Assembly (NCBI RefSeq): GCF_008274215.1 | Contig: NZ_VTPS01000001.1 | Span: forward strand, 186,001-250,000 | Source of the DNA: Calorimonas adulescens | GTDB taxonomy: Bacteria; Bacillota; Thermoanaerobacteria; Thermoanaerobacterales; UBA4877 | Length of the DNA: 64,000 bases | Direction of reading: 5' to 3' | Shown: positions 44,187-52,084 of the stretch, one piece after another | Position numbering within the stretch: position 1 is the stretch's first letter | Layout of the letters: each line of letters begins with the position of its first letter | The notes under the pieces: generated by a model | The model's database searches: none | The model's input: only the letters and a program-made list of their open reading frames with translations | What the model was told of the DNA's origin: nothing | Translations under genes and position numbers: made by a program

Positions 44187-45580
44187 CTTTCTTCCCTCCA
44201 TAACCACTCTTTAAGAGTTTCTTTTTCGTTTCTCTTGACCAGGTCAGATTCATAGGTAAGCCTGAATCCGTACTTCTTATCCGGAACCTTCTTGGTAAGC
44301 TTCATGATTCCCCTCATTTCCTTTGCTTCCGGATATTTGGTCATTTGTACTGTTTTCAGTGTCTTTGCCTTTTCTTTTTCAAGGTCAGTGCATAGGCTAA
44401 GGATGAAGTCTTCATTCTGTGCCAGCATTGTCAATAGTCTGTTAAGCCGGTACTCTTTATGGGGAACGGTCATTCCATACATGAGGAATACCGCATTGCT
44501 TACCTGTGTACCGAAAGCTCCCATCGTGAGAGCCGACTTATCAAGTCCAAATACACCGGCAATTTTCCCGTCAATGAGGACCGCTATATTTATAGGAGCA
44601 GAGGAGCCTACGAAGTTGTGTGTCCAGAGCTGCCTGTAATACTGAGCCTCTGACCGTTCAACCTGGCATAGCTGAACCTTTGATTTTTCTGTTATGACAT
44701 AATCCCTCGGTAATATTGAACAATCAAGAGGATTGAGTTTGCTTTCGTTGGGCCTCGTTACCTTCTTACCTTTCGCCAGTGCCGTTGCTTCATCCGGTCT
44801 GTTGGTCGTCAAATATACATTTATGCCGTTTCTTACCCCGTACCGTGCGAATATGGGATGCCCAGCAGTTTTTCCTGGTTCATTTTCTTCGTAGCAGATA
44901 ACAAGGCATTTTGCATCTTCGCATTTACGCATCAGCTCTATAAGACCGGTTTTCGGGTCAAATATCTTATACTCAGGCTCCTTCCATGTCATCTTCCCTC
45001 CGGTGTCATACCATTTTTCAAAACCGGCAGCATAGGTCGGAGGATTGGCTATTACCAAAGTGTGGGGGTCGTCAATAACCTCATCAAGATGTACCCACAT
45101 ATCAAGAGGTCTATAACTCATTCCATGTAGCACATCTCTCGCCCTCTGGAGCTGTTCATTGATGTTTTTGATATGCTGCTCTCTTCTGTACTCCAGGTCC
45201 ATCATAATGTTGTAATAGTATTCTTTCCCTGCTTGTTTTGCTGCTCGCAGGTAGAGCTGAGCAAACAAAGCGGTCGCAGGGTCAAGCAGCTCTTCGTCAG
45301 TAAATCCATGAGCCTTGATTTCCAGCTCTTTCAACGACTGTCCAGTGATGGCATAACCCATGATGGTAGTAAACATAGCAACATCGCTTGTTTCTATCTC
45401 GCTCGGCTTGTATCCCGCCTGCACTGCAAGATGAGCCATTGCAAAAGCTCCGGCGCAAGGTTCTACGAATCTCGTATATCCATTCTTTCTGGCATTTTCA
45501 ATTAAAGGCTTAAGGAATTTCTGTTCCGCTGCTACCAATGTTCCCAAAAAAAATGCTCCTGGATTCTGAAACTTCGCCAC
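44147..45580 (-). CDS. Adenine-specific DNA methyltransferase, antirestriction type, with extra C-terminal domain
   Basis: A 477-residue protein. SAM motif I is FVEPCAGAF (38-46) and the catalytic NPPY-like motif is NPPTY (179-183), consistent with N6-adenine methylation that would shield phage DNA from restriction. Residues about 315-400 form a further alpha/beta region (NFVGSSAPINIAVLIDGKIAGVFGLDKS) that looks like a GNAT-type acyltransferase core and may resemble the Mu Mom modification enzyme; this is by eye. I start it at GTG 45,580 (GGAAGG eight bases upstream); the open frame reaches 45,646. A phage metK lies 2.2 kb upstream. Confidence 0.78.
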   Translation of the reverse strand: MAKFQNPGAFFLGTLVAAEQKFLKPLIENARKNGYTRFVEPCAGAFAMAHLAVQAGYKPSEIETSDVAMFTTIMGYAITGQSLKELEIKAHGFTDEELLDPATALFAQLYLRAAKQAGKEYYYNIMMDLEYRREQHIKNINEQLQRARDVLHGMSYRPLDMWVHLDEVIDDPHTLVIANPPTYAAGFEKWYDTGGKMTWKEPEYKIFDPKTGLIELMRKCEDAKCLVICYEENEPGKTAGHPIFARYGVRNGINVYLTTNRPDEATALAKGKKVTRPNESKLNPLDCSILPRDYVITEKSKVQLCQVERSEAQYYRQLWTHNFVGSSAPINIAVLIDGKIAGVFGLDKSALTMGAFGTQVSNAVFLMYGMTVPHKEYRLNRLLTMLAQNEDFILSLCTDLEKEKAKTLKTVQMTKYPEAKEMRGIMKLTKKVPDKKYGFRLTYESDLVKRNEKETLKEWLWREERWKKQRAKSKSIS

Positions 45581-45627
45581 AATATTCACCTTCCTTTCTT
45601 TCTTGATAATTTGCATATGCAACATAA

Positions 45628-45656
45628 AAGGCATCGTATTTTTCATACGATGCCTT
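45628..45656 (-). terminator. Rho-independent terminator downstream of the tRNA gene
   Basis: Perfect 12-base arms AAGGCATCGTAT and ATACGATGCCTT (loop of five), followed by TTTTAT on the minus strand. It lies 12 bases after the tRNA CCA end, so it would set the 3' end of the precursor and limit read-through into the methyltransferase gene. Confidence 0.8.
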
Positions 45657-45667
45657 GTTTCTATATT

Positions 45668-45743
45668 TGGTCCGCCGAGCAGGAATTGAACGCTACGCCC
45701 TCCTGGTAAAGAGCCAGGTGCTCTGCCACTAAGCTATCGGCGG
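45668..45743 (-). tRNA. tRNA-Lys (anticodon CTT), phage-encoded
   Basis: A full cloverleaf: 7-bp acceptor stem (CCGCCGA with TCGGCGG), D-arm GCTT/GAGC, anticodon stem CCTGG/CCAGG with loop CTCTTTA, and an encoded CCA end. The anticodon CTT reads AAG (Lys). The T-arm has a bulged C (GTAG-C-G against CCTGC); without it the stem would be perfect, so the tRNA may be slightly decayed or tolerate the bulge. Its 5' end overlaps the last 15 bases of the DUF488 gene. Confidence 0.85.
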
Positions 45744-46229
45744 TTGCAAACCAAATAATGATAATTGTTCTGGTTCCGGTTCTTTAGGCTTTTCCGATTC
45801 TTTCTTCGGTAATATTAAGCTGGAACCTTGCTTGGCTTTATAGGTGGAAGGGTCTTGCAATTCTTCTATCGTTTCTCCGGTTCTTGCTTTCCACCATTCA
45901 GCAAAAACCAATCTGTGGCACCACTCACCAGGTTTTGTTACGTCTTCGTAGCAACACAGCACTACGTCTTTTCCTAACGCAAGATACTGATTGAGAATTG
46001 ACCTTATCCTTGCCACTCCTACTCTGTCCATATTTGCGAAATATGGCCTGGTGAATCTTGTTCGGTCATATTCATTAAAGAGATAACCTGGCGGTGCTAT
46101 TTCTATTATGTTTCCTGCCAGTACATACCGAAGCGGAAACTTCGGTGCTCCTCTTGTTATCCCAACTACCGTATAACTCCCATTTGAGAGTTCCGGATTT
46201 TGATACCTGCTTGTATAAATTTTCAACAT
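45729..46229 (-). CDS. DUF488-type protein
   Basis: A 166-residue protein of the DUF488 family, with the typical core VVLCCYEDVTKPGEWCHRLVFAEWW. Conserved Cys, Glu, Cys-His-Arg residues suggest an enzyme or nucleic-acid-binding site, but the family function is unknown. The end is Pro/Glu-rich. Start at ATG 46,229 (AGGAG eight bases upstream) rather than 46,256. Its last codons overlap the tRNA-Lys gene. Confidence 0.75.
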   Translation of the reverse strand: MLKIYTSRYQNPELSNGSYTVVGITRGAPKFPLRYVLAGNIIEIAPPGYLFNEYDRTRFTRPYFANMDRVGVARIRSILNQYLALGKDVVLCCYEDVTKPGEWCHRLVFAEWWKARTGETIEELQDPSTYKAKQGSSLILPKKESEKPKEPEPEQLSLFGLQPPIA

Positions 46230-46239
46230 TCTATCGCTC

Positions 46240-46467
46240 CTAACCGTATAGGCCAACCAGTACGTTTACTCCCTCCTCTATTCTTTTTGGAACATCCTCA
46301 CCGATGGAGAGATAAAATCTACTGTGGACCATGCATTCGTACGCCTTTTTCATACTGTTGGATTGAGCTGGCGTAATTCCGAGCCGGAAGTCTTTGGCTA
46401 TTTTCAGGGCTTTTTTATATTCCCCTGCTTTTACCAATTCCCTCACGATATCCGTTTTCTTAACCAT
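46240..46467 (-). CDS. Small phage protein (75 aa), first gene after promoter/operator
   Basis: A 75-residue helical protein (MVKKTDIVRELVKAGEYKKA), basic at the start. I start it at ATG 46,467, seven bases after GGAGG. It follows a promoter with an operator-like palindrome, so it may be regulated. Similar short proteins occur in phages of Clostridia, without known function. Confidence 0.55.
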   Translation of the reverse strand: MVKKTDIVRELVKAGEYKKALKIAKDFRLGITPAQSNSMKKAYECMVHSRFYLSIGEDVPKRIEEGVNVLVGLYG

Positions 46468-46481
46468 TCCCTCGCCTCCTT

Positions 46482-46541
46482 TCTTACCATTCGGTAATTT
46501 GTTCCTTGTAATCATTCTAACATTTTACCGTCTGGAGTCAA
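46482..46541 (-). promoter_or_regulatory. Promoter with downstream operator, before the 75-aa gene
   Basis: Minus strand: TTGACT (46,536-46,541), 16-base spacer, TAGAAT (46,514-46,519). A degenerate operator half (ACGGTAAAAT) lies in the spacer and a palindrome, AATTACCGAATGGTAAGA (46,482-46,499), lies just downstream. Same layout as the promoter at 15,638 with weaker motif matches. Confidence 0.65.
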
Positions 46542-46646
46542 ACGAAAGAGCGAGGTATTTACTTAAAATAACCGGATAGGAGCGAAATTTGGGCTTTTCG
46601 TGCAGTTCTTTTTTATGGTGTGACATTACCCAATTTCATCGATACC

Positions 46647-46675
46647 ATCTTACGATATCGTAATTGCCTTGTCAA
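46647..46675 (-). promoter_or_regulatory. Consensus promoter overlapping a 14-bp palindrome, probable late promoter
   Basis: Minus strand: TTGACA (46,670-46,675), 17-base spacer, TAAGAT (46,647-46,652). The perfect palindrome TTACGATATCGTAA (46,650-46,663) covers the spacer and part of the -10, and is related to the operator core. It lies right after the ArpU-like regulator gene and before the packaging/structural region. The 33-codon frame after it has no ribosome site. Confidence 0.6.
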
Positions 46676-46704
46676 TGCCCACTTTTTGCCCTGAATAATT
46701 TTCC

Positions 46705-47259
46705 CTATCGGTTTAGCCACTCAACGCCAAATATCAAGGCCGACAGCTTCTCACAGGCGGCGTCAACATCCTTGTAAACTGTCCTTTCATCAATAGCCTC
46801 TTCTTTTGCAATTTCCTGCACAGTTTTGGGGTTTTCGTCTATGTATAGGCTGCAAACCGTCCTATATCTGCGTTTGTCTTCCGGCTTTTGTGACCTCATG
46901 CAGTATGACTCATATATTCTCATCATCTCTTTTACATGTTCTATGATGATTCTTGTTCTTGCCGAGCTCTTTTTGATGCTGTCTATGTAAAGCTCTTCTT
47001 TCCCGAAATAATTTCCGCTCATTATTTCAAGGATTTCAGCAAGGCTTTCGTCATGAACCTGTGCCGCTTCGTAGATTGCGTTTTCGCTATGTTCTGATAA
47101 CTCCCTGAAATTTCTAAGCAGCATTTTGGTGTTTCTGAGTCTCTTGTCATAACGTGCCTTTCTTTCTTTCTCAGCTTCTTCCTTATACTTTTCAATTACA
47201 ATATCAGTAATTTCCTTTATGGTCTCGTGGTCTAATTTTTTATATTTCTTTTGGCTCAT
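46705..47259 (-). CDS. ArpU-like/sigma-70-region-4-like late transcription regulator
   Basis: A 184-residue, highly helical and charged protein. The last 50 residues have a helix-turn-helix like sigma region 4 (NPKTVQEIAKEEAIDERTVYKDVDAACEKL). Position at the end of the early region, just before terminases, and architecture fit the ArpU/late-regulator type of Firmicutes phages. It probably activates late genes. ATG after GAGGGGG. The 126-base gap upstream to mazF holds an imperfect hairpin with arms AGGCCGC/GCGGCCT. Confidence 0.7.
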   Translation of the reverse strand: MSQKKYKKLDHETIKEITDIVIEKYKEEAEKERKARYDKRLRNTKMLLRNFRELSEHSENAIYEAAQVHDESLAEILEIMSGNYFGKEELYIDSIKKSSARTRIIIEHVKEMMRIYESYCMRSQKPEDKRRYRTVCSLYIDENPKTVQEIAKEEAIDERTVYKDVDAACEKLSALIFGVEWLNR

Positions 47260-47385
47260 GCCTTTAACCCCCTCTTACCGTTATATTGATTTTTGATTGC
47301 GAGCCTGGTAAAATATTCTTGTCGAATAGATTATAGGCCGCTAAGTCGTTAACACGGTGGAGGCGGCCTTTCCTTTTTCCTCCCC

Positions 47386-47772
47386 CTACCTCGGTTTTCT
47401 CCCCTCTCCCCCTTCGGGGTCGAGGGAGAGAGAAACCTTGAGGGCTCGGTTCAACTGCTTCTCTGCTTTGGTATTTACTACAGTTCCTATATAGGATTTC
47501 AGCATACTTTTCTCCAGAGTGATTATATGCTCACAGAGAACGATGCTTTTCTTCCGAAGACCACAATCAGGATAGAGCTTTACATGTGTCGGGAGATATT
47601 TCTTCAGCTTGCTTGTTATAAGGGCTGCGATTACGCTTGTGCTGTGGAGATTTCCCTTATCGTTCTGGATTATAAGCACCGGCCTTACTCCGCATACGGA
47701 ATCTATCTTGTGCTGAGTGAGGTCCGCCATGAATATATCTCCTCTTCTCGGCTGAACGTTTGCGTCTGTCAT
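47386..47772 (-). CDS. MazF/PemK-family toxin-like endoribonuclease
   Basis: A 128-residue protein with the family layout: [10 protein letters not shown] near the start, [24 protein letters not shown], the conserved [15 protein letters not shown]. MazF toxins cut mRNA. No antitoxin frame lies beside it; its start overlaps the metK stop (ATGA). It could be a plasmid-type addiction toxin with its antitoxin lost or distant, or a phage regulator. Confidence 0.82.
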   Translation of the reverse strand: MTDANVQPRRGDIFMADLTQHKIDSVCGVRPVLIIQNDKGNLHSTSVIAALITSKLKKYLPTHVKLYPDCGLRKKSIVLCEHIITLEKSMLKSYIGTVVNTKAEKQLNRALKVSLSLDPEGGEGRKPR

Positions 47773-48989
47773 CTTCTTATTACCTGCTTTACCGCTTCGT
47801 CAAAGCTTATAGTCATATCTGTCTTTTCCCAGGTTCGGTCTTCGTCTCCTATGATGTTCCCGAAATGCCCATAAGCAGAGGTTCTTTTGTATATCGGTCT
47901 TCTCAGGTCAAGCTTGTCAATGATGGCTTTTGGTCTCATATCGAAACATTCCAATACTGCCTTTGTAAGGGTCAGGTCATCAACTTTCTTTCCTGTACCA
48001 TAAGTATCCACGTAAACTGATACCGGTTCGGCCACGCCTATTGCATATGCTATCTGGATTTCGCACTTATCCGCATATCCGGAAGCCACAATGTTCTTTG
48101 CTATATATCTCGCCATGTATGCGGCACTTCTGTCTACTTTTGTTGGGTCCTTTCCGGAGAATGCTCCTCCTCCGTGCCTTCCCCACCCTCCGTAGGTGTC
48201 CACTATGATTTTTCTGCCGGTTAATCCGCTGTCTGCGGCAGGTCCTCCCTTTACAAAACGTCCGGTGGGATTGATAAATAGATTAACATTGTCCCCTTCT
48301 ATCCCAAGGTTTTTTGCATAGCTTTTAATTACTGGGTCTATAACATATGCGATAAGTGCTTCTGTCAGTTCTTCTTGGGTAATTTCCGGTACATGTTGTG
48401 TAGATACAATAATTGTATTAATTCCTACAGGCTTCCCATCATCTCCATATTCAACTGTTACCTGAGTTTTTCCATCCGGAAGTATCAAGGGAATTGTTCC
48501 GTCTTTTCGTGTCTGTGACAACTTATACGCCAGTTTATGAGCGAGAACAATTGGAAGTGGAAGATACTCAGGCGTTTCATTACAGGCATACCCGAAAACC
48601 ATCCCCTGGTCCCCTGCTCCCAATGTGTCCATTTCGTCTGCGCTTCCGTTTTTTGCCTCTAAGGAACCCATAACTCCCATGCTGATATCCGGACTTTGTT
48701 CGTCTATAGTTGTCAATACGGCACAAGTGTTTCCATCGAATCCTGCATCCGGTCCGTCATACCCAATTTCTTTTAATGTCCTGCGGACAGTCCCAGGAAT
48801 GTCCACGTAACTGTCCGTGGATATTTCCCCCATAACAAGTACCATGCCGGTAGTTACTGCTGTTTCACAGGCAACTCTTGCGTATGGGTCTTTTTCGAGT
48901 ATTGCATCAAGCACTGCGTCAGATATCCTGTCGCACACTTTATCGGGATGTCCTTCTGTTACTGATTCTGATGTAAATAGCTTTCTCAT
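47769..48989 (-). CDS. metK: S-adenosylmethionine synthetase (phage copy)
   Basis: A 406-residue MetK that makes SAM from methionine and ATP. Family motifs are present: [20 protein letters not shown], the [12 protein letters not shown] loop, [18 protein letters not shown] and [19 protein letters not shown]. It is full length. The host surely has its own copy elsewhere; here it lies among phage early genes with four-base overlaps on both sides. It probably supplies SAM for phage DNA methylation and may offset phage SAM-consuming or SAM-destroying steps. Confidence 0.93.
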   Translation of the reverse strand: MRKLFTSESVTEGHPDKVCDRISDAVLDAILEKDPYARVACETAVTTGMVLVMGEISTDSYVDIPGTVRRTLKEIGYDGPDAGFDGNTCAVLTTIDEQSPDISMGVMGSLEAKNGSADEMDTLGAGDQGMVFGYACNETPEYLPLPIVLAHKLAYKLSQTRKDGTIPLILPDGKTQVTVEYGDDGKPVGINTIIVSTQHVPEITQEELTEALIAYVIDPVIKSYAKNLGIEGDNVNLFINPTGRFVKGGPAADSGLTGRKIIVDTYGGWGRHGGGAFSGKDPTKVDRSAAYMARYIAKNIVASGYADKCEIQIAYAIGVAEPVSVYVDTYGTGKKVDDLTLTKAVLECFDMRPKAIIDKLDLRRPIYKRTSAYGHFGNIIGDEDRTWEKTDMTISFDEAVKQVIRR

Positions 48990-49294
48990 TGCTTTACCTC
49001 CTCATCGTTTTTGTCTCGCTTTTCTCTCACTTCCATAGCAGCCAGCGAAGCTTCTTTTAATACCTCCATTAACTCATCAAGTCTTACAGCAACCATTATT
49101 TTTCTGTTTCTTACAGAGAAGGATACTGTGCCTATTTCGTAGCTGGCTTTGATATTACACGGATGCACTTTCTGCTTTTTGATTTTCACCTTTCCTCCCT
49201 GATTGCCAAAGTCTGTAACTACGCAATAGGCATTCAGAGATACTCCATCCAGTGGACCTTCTGTTTTGTCTTTTACCCTTTCAATCGTTGACAT
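48986..49294 (-). CDS. Phage protein of unknown function (102 aa)
   Basis: A 102-residue protein with a beta-rich centre ([37 protein letters not shown]) and a helical, charged end. I start it at ATG 49,294, nine bases after GAGGAG; earlier ATGs are possible. Overlaps metK by four bases. No family recognised. Confidence 0.5.
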   Translation of the reverse strand: MSTIERVKDKTEGPLDGVSLNAYCVVTDFGNQGGKVKIKKQKVHPCNIKASYEIGTVSFSVRNRKIMVAVRLDELMEVLKEASLAAMEVREKRDKNDEEVKQ

Positions 49295-49307
49295 CTTCTT
49301 CATCTCC

Positions 49308-49577
49308 TCATAAATAATTTCTTCCAAATTCCTTTATGAACTCCTCAATGGAAGCTCCGTTTTCAATCATGTACTTCCTCTGCCCATATTCGTGGAGCTT
49401 TTGTGCCGTTTCTGGGCACTGGTGGGCCGCTTTCTTTCCGTTCCTGTGGCATTTGTCTCCGCATAGTCCAACCTTAAGTCCATATTTTTCTGATTTCTTA
49501 CGGTTCGCTCCACCAAATATATGGTGTTCCTCCAGCAGCCCCCACTCCCCGCAGAGGAAGCATCGCCCATAATACAT
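49308..49577 (-). CDS. HNH-like zinc-finger phage protein
   Basis: An 89-residue protein with RCFLCGEWGLLEEHHIFGGANR and GLCGDKCHRNG, i.e. two zinc-binding pairs around an EEHHIFGG motif. This is the layout of small HNH-fold proteins related to NinG/Ref/DUF968 used in phage recombination. It lies in the early operon, downstream (in transcription) of a repressor-like operator at 49,594. Confidence 0.72.
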   Translation of the reverse strand: MYYGRCFLCGEWGLLEEHHIFGGANRKKSEKYGLKVGLCGDKCHRNGKKAAHQCPETAQKLHEYGQRKYMIENGASIEEFIKEFGRNYL

Positions 49578-49593
49578 TCCTCTTCACCCTCTT

Positions 49594-49611
49594 ACTTACG
49601 AATCGGTAAGT
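49594..49611. promoter_or_regulatory. Repressor operator inside the early operon
   Basis: ACTTACGAATCGGTAAGT, a near-perfect copy of the operator family, in the 73-base gap between the HNH-like gene and the 49,651-49,938 gene. No good promoter is visible around it. Confidence 0.7.
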
Positions 49612-49650
49612 CTTGTCTAAAAAAAATAATCTACTGCTTCTTTATATTTG

Positions 49651-49938
49651 CTATGGTTCATAATATCTGCCATGTCTCCCTCCGCTTAGAAAAAAGGTCC
49701 GAATGCTTACTTCTTCAAATTCTCCTTTGTCTCTATGTTCCTGTTCGCATTTCCTGGCTCTGTCTGCCGCTCCTTTTGGCCCCCAAATTGCATCTGGATT
49801 CCAACCTTGCCCGCACGCTTCGCAATAGTAAATCTGCTTTTTGACTACAGGATGGCTATTCCGGCATTCAATAGCTTCACTTTGCGTCCAATATTCTTTA
49901 GTGCATACAGGGCACATATAGTACGTCTCTATCTTCAT
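49651..49938 (-). CDS. Phage zinc-ribbon protein
   Basis: A 95-residue protein with two CxxC pairs: MCPVCTKEYWTQSEAIECRNSH and YCEACGQGW, plus a C-terminal charged region. Typical of small phage DNA-binding zinc ribbons. The ribosome site is weak. Function unknown. Confidence 0.6.
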   Translation of the reverse strand: MKIETYYMCPVCTKEYWTQSEAIECRNSHPVVKKQIYYCEACGQGWNPDAIWGPKGAADRARKCEQEHRDKGEFEEVSIRTFFLSGGRHGRYYEP

Positions 49939-49941
49939 GGC

Positions 49942-50502
49942 TTACTCTTTTTCATCCAGATAAGTAGCTTCTAAGTCTGCTATGTGAAGCATCAGTGAAA
50001 GTGGATACCTTTCAAATGCATTGTTCAGGGTGTAGCTTCCTCCCCTCACAGAGTCATCGAAACTTCCCATGTGCCACCGGATAGCCATTGCTTCTTCCCT
50101 GGAGAGTCTCATAAACCCGCTCACTATGTAGACCGACTTTTCACCATGCCCGTATGGGAGCTTATCCTCTACCGTATAATACGGTACTTTAACCCACTGC
50201 CCATATTCATCCTTTGCATTTCTGAGTTCCGTCTTATAAAAATCAACTTTGCAAACATCGTGCAACAATCCGCATATTGCAATAGTCTCTGCTGAAACAT
50301 CTATCATCTCACGGGTCACATAGTTGAGCAGCCTTTCATAAACATGAATGCTATGCTCGCATAATCCACCTTCTCTGCTCAGATGGTATTTGGTACTTGC
50401 CGGTGCTGTAAAGAAATCCGACTTTTTAAGCCAGTTAAGAAGCTCAGTTGAGCCATCTCTTTGAATATTTTCCTCGAATATACTTATAAATTTGTCTTTC
50501 AT
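49942..50502 (-). CDS. HD-domain phosphohydrolase
   Basis: A 186-residue HD-superfamily protein. His-Asp metal ligands occur in GGLCEHSIHVYERL, the GLLHDVCKVDFYK pair and in AIRWHMGSFD. Members of this group are nucleotidases or phosphohydrolases. In phages they may clear nucleotide signals or remodel nucleotide pools; which applies here cannot be told from sequence. Confidence 0.82.
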   Translation of the reverse strand: MKDKFISIFEENIQRDGSTELLNWLKKSDFFTAPASTKYHLSREGGLCEHSIHVYERLLNYVTREMIDVSAETIAICGLLHDVCKVDFYKTELRNAKDEYGQWVKVPYYTVEDKLPYGHGEKSVYIVSGFMRLSREEAMAIRWHMGSFDDSVRGGSYTLNNAFERYPLSLMLHIADLEATYLDEKE

Positions 50503-50513
50503 ATCTATCCCCC

Positions 50514-50957
50514 TTAATTCTCATATGGGCAACCGTCTGTCTGCTCTTGGGCTACCGGTATGTTGAGTTTCATGAAAAGCTTGTACCGCTCACACTCTTT
50601 GTGATTTGTTTTATTACACCCGACACATTCTTTTAAGGAGAAGCTGGCAAGGTCGTACAAATCCTCAATGTCTATATACCTTCCTCCCTCGGTCCTCCCC
50701 AGCTTCTCGTTTACTCTGTCAACTATCCTGACTTCGGTGTTTTTTGCATCCCTCATCAATTTCTTTGCATAGTCTACTTCAAGTCTTCCTACTATGCTGT
50801 CGCTGGCATGTAGTAGATGAGTAGCAGCGGTTTTTATCCTTTTCCTTTCTTCTGTGGTAAGACAGCTCGTTTTTTCCAGCCAATTTCCCAGGTAATCCCA
50901 TGTAACTAACATCATCAAATGGTGTTCTCTATCAATTCGGTTCATGTAGGTTTTCAT
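50514..50957 (-). CDS. DUF5651-like phage protein
   Basis: A 147-residue helical protein whose end has four or five cysteines (ECVGCNKTNHKECERYKLF...GCPYEN), resembling DUF5651 of Clostridia phages. Cys spacing suggests metal binding. It lies in the early replication operon; its role is unknown. Confidence 0.6.
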   Translation of the reverse strand: MKTYMNRIDREHHLMMLVTWDYLGNWLEKTSCLTTEERKRIKTAATHLLHASDSIVGRLEVDYAKKLMRDAKNTEVRIVDRVNEKLGRTEGGRYIDIEDLYDLASFSLKECVGCNKTNHKECERYKLFMKLNIPVAQEQTDGCPYEN

Positions 50958-50976
50958 TTTCCCACATCCCCTCCTT

Positions 50977-51732
50977 TTACCAAGGGTACTCAGTGATAAT
51001 TCTTTGTCCCCAGATAGGTTTTAAGCTATTTTTCATAAATACCGGAATGTTGTAGGTCCGGCAATCTTCAATGATTTTTCTCAGCCATTCCCGTTCAGGA
51101 ACTACTTTGCCTTTCCTGTTTCCTGTTTCTGCACCGATGATTACCCACTCCGGTAAAATTACCCCTGACCCAGTAGTAATATCTATTCCTTCAAGTAGTG
51201 GTTCCATAGATATGAACCAGTGGAATTTCTTTTCTCTGAACCATGCAAAGTCATCATCTGGCTTTGTTACGCTTGTTCCGAACCAGAAGTTATCTTCCCA
51301 GGGAAGGAGTCTCTTCTTTTCAAGTTCAAGATAACGCTTGGGATTTTTGGTGAGGAACAGGTACTTATGCTGTGGGGCTGCCTTGCAAGCATCGAACACT
51401 TTTAATATCCATTCTTCCGGAACCCAGTCTCCAAAAAGGTCTGCCATCGAGCATACAAATATCGTCCTGCTCTTTGTTTTTATTTTCGGTTCGTTAAGCC
51501 TGTATGTATGAAACGTAGGCTTAAATGCAAATGGATATGGATATTTGACATCCTTCTCATCAACCTCAAACAACCTGTCGCTTTCTTCAACGGTATTCTC
51601 AAACATTATCGCTTCAAACGGCCTTTTAAACCTATTGGCTATTCTTCTTGCATAACAATATTCACATTTGTGAAGGCAACCAGTTACCGGATTCCAACTC
51701 ATATCACACCATTCAATCTTTGTTTCGTTCAT
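50977..51732 (-). CDS. Gp37/Gp68-type (DUF5131) radical-SAM-like phage protein
   Basis: A 251-residue protein with IEWCDMSWNPVTGCLHKCEYCYARR near the start; the CLHKCEYC triad (C-x3-C-x2-C) looks like a radical SAM cluster site. WNPVTGC is the family signature of phage Gp37/68 proteins. Downstream regions (FLTKNPKRY, VIIGAETGN) fit the same family. The reaction is unknown; the neighbouring metK would supply SAM. Start at ATG 51,732 after GGGAGGTG. Confidence 0.8.
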   Translation of the reverse strand: MNETKIEWCDMSWNPVTGCLHKCEYCYARRIANRFKRPFEAIMFENTVEESDRLFEVDEKDVKYPYPFAFKPTFHTYRLNEPKIKTKSRTIFVCSMADLFGDWVPEEWILKVFDACKAAPQHKYLFLTKNPKRYLELEKKRLLPWEDNFWFGTSVTKPDDDFAWFREKKFHWFISMEPLLEGIDITTGSGVILPEWVIIGAETGNRKGKVVPEREWLRKIIEDCRTYNIPVFMKNSLKPIWGQRIITEYPW

Positions 51733-51736
51733 TCTC

Positions 51737-52084
51737 TCACCTCCCAGTCCCCGTTGCAGCGTAATTTTTCTGCTTTTCGTATCCATTGAGAGCCTTTTGA
51801 GCCATAGCTGCTACCTGTATCATTTCACAGGCTGCCAGTGCAGCTATTCTTTTAAGGTCAAAAAGGATACTGTTCTGCTCATCTCTGTCGTCTGTTTTCA
51901 CTGCATCCCAATACTCCTCAAGATGTGCAGCAGCTTCAACTGCATCATTCATTGCTTCTTCAAGCTCTTCTTTGATTACTGCATAGGATTCATGAGGGGA
52001 ATTGTTCTTAGGTCCAAACTTGACTTCCGCCCTTTGCAGTTCCCTATCTATTTCTGCTTGTACAGCCTTAAATAGCAGTTCCAT
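51737..52084 (-). CDS. MazG-like/nucleotide-pyrophosphohydrolase-like phage protein
   Basis: A 115-residue helical protein with the EELEEAMNDAVEAAAHLEEYWD pattern and a second acidic helix, resembling the all-alpha MazG-type NTP pyrophosphohydrolase fold; the metal-binding glutamates are only partly clear. I start it at ATG 52,084, six bases after GGAGG, instead of the longer frame to 52,240, which overlaps the previous gene. Confidence 0.55.
   Translation of the reverse strand: MELLFKAVQAEIDRELQRAEVKFGPKNNSPHESYAVIKEELEEAMNDAVEAAAHLEEYWDAVKTDDRDEQNSILFDLKRIAALAACEMIQVAAMAQKALNGYEKQKNYAATGTGR

Noticed and set aside
45675-45743. Additional tRNA genes next to tRNA-Lys
   Set aside because: No second cloverleaf was found in the flanking sequence.
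46560-46646. 33-codon frame MSHHKKELHEKPKF... after the late promoter
   Set aside because: No ribosome site before its ATG and no support from overlap with neighbours.
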